Of a DNA stretch of 64,000 bases, positions 63,891 through 64,000 are shown in pieces. Each line of letters starts with the position of its first letter. Within the stretch, counting starts at the first letter, position 1. The position numbers and the translations under genes are program-made. This DNA is from Kribbella steppae (GTDB lineage Bacteria > Actinomycetota > Actinomycetes > Propionibacteriales > Kribbellaceae). Below the pieces are notes generated by a model. It made no database searches, was not told the DNA's origin, and saw only the letters and a program-made list of their open reading frames with translations. The stretch spans positions 248,001 through 312,000 of the forward strand of contig NZ_SLWN01000004.1 of the NCBI RefSeq assembly GCF_004342025.1, in the 5' to 3' direction.

Positions 63891-64000
63891 CGGACGGCGA
63901 GCGCGGACAACTGACGGCGAGCGCAGACAACTGACGGCGAGTGCGGACTGCTGACGGCGAGCGCGGACAACTGACGGCGAGCGCAGACAACTGACGGCGA
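63891..64000. repeat. 20-bp tandem repeat array running off the right edge
   Basis: Five and a half exact-length units of CTGACGGCGAGCGCRGACAA run from 63891 to the last base. The first copy differs at its beginning (CGGACGGCGA), and the third ends GTGCGGACTG. Units 1-3 resemble units 4 onward, giving a 60-bp higher-order period. The unit is not a multiple of three, and no spacers occur between copies, so it is neither a coding repeat nor CRISPR. It may extend well past the window. Confidence 0.9.

Noticed and set aside
63891..64000. CRISPR array
   Set aside because: Repeats are adjoining, with no unique spacers, and no cas genes are present.

Overview
This is a high-GC chromosomal window from an actinobacterium. 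BldD with a BldD-type box, an accessory SecA2, the layout alaS-ruvX-mltG-aroE ... aroC-aroK-aroB-aroQ ... efp-nusB-bldD-pyrR and the block relA-apt-secF-secD-yajC-ruvB-ruvA-ruvC all fit Actinomycetota. The many short inserted carbohydrate and regulator genes suggest Propionibacteriales, possibly Kribbella. The genus is an inference from gene style; no rRNA gene is present to test it.

Layout. 1-5376 (minus): pyrimidine operon pyrR-pyrB-pyrC-(PH-like membrane protein)-carA-carB, every junction overlapping, with a PyrR RNA-binding hairpin touching the pyrR ribosome binding site. 5466-7410: autoregulated bldD, then nusB and efp. 7522-12361: accessory genes: an L7/L12-like membrane protein, an orphan FxLD-type methyltransferase, a MarR/EamA divergent pair with a large operator, an NAD(P)-binding protein and a LuxR-type regulator carrying a 15-bp minisatellite. 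12637-20209 (minus): shikimate genes aroQ, aroB, aroK, aroC, interrupted by a sugar-type oxidoreductase and a secreted beta-helix protein. 20298-25037: a decayed zone with VapC and berberine-bridge oxidoreductase remnants among a siderophore-interacting protein, an ADP-ribosylglycohydrolase, an A24 peptidase and a DUF2330 protein.

25024-36255 (minus): aroE, mltG, ruvX, alaS, two small membrane proteins, an excalibur-domain protein, a SnoaL-like protein, rarA and secA2. 36308-47046: mixed accessory genes: GNAT, AMIN-like, GxGYxYP glycoside hydrolase-like, pterin dehydratase/VOC fusion, GntR and AraC regulators with partners, DUF2254, a methyltransferase, an ECF sigma factor with a membrane partner, and a GH19-like secreted protein. 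47166-50955 (minus): aspS, hisS and a metallo-beta-lactamase-fold hydrolase in one overlapping operon. 51192-62132: a DUF349 protein, then relA, apt, the secF-secD-yajC translocon accessory genes and the ruvABC resolvasome. 62208-64000: an Eis-like acetyltransferase, a decayed CPBP protease, and a 20-bp tandem repeat running off the window.

Most genes are housekeeping. The most informative non-gene signals are the regulatory palindromes (BldD box, PyrR hairpin, MarR operator over an apparently leaderless start, GntR promoter-operator, LacI-like operator), the gene remnants, and the repeats. I see no convincing complete new multi-gene system; the best leads are the orphan FxLD methyltransferase, the L7/L12-like membrane protein and the repeat at the right edge.
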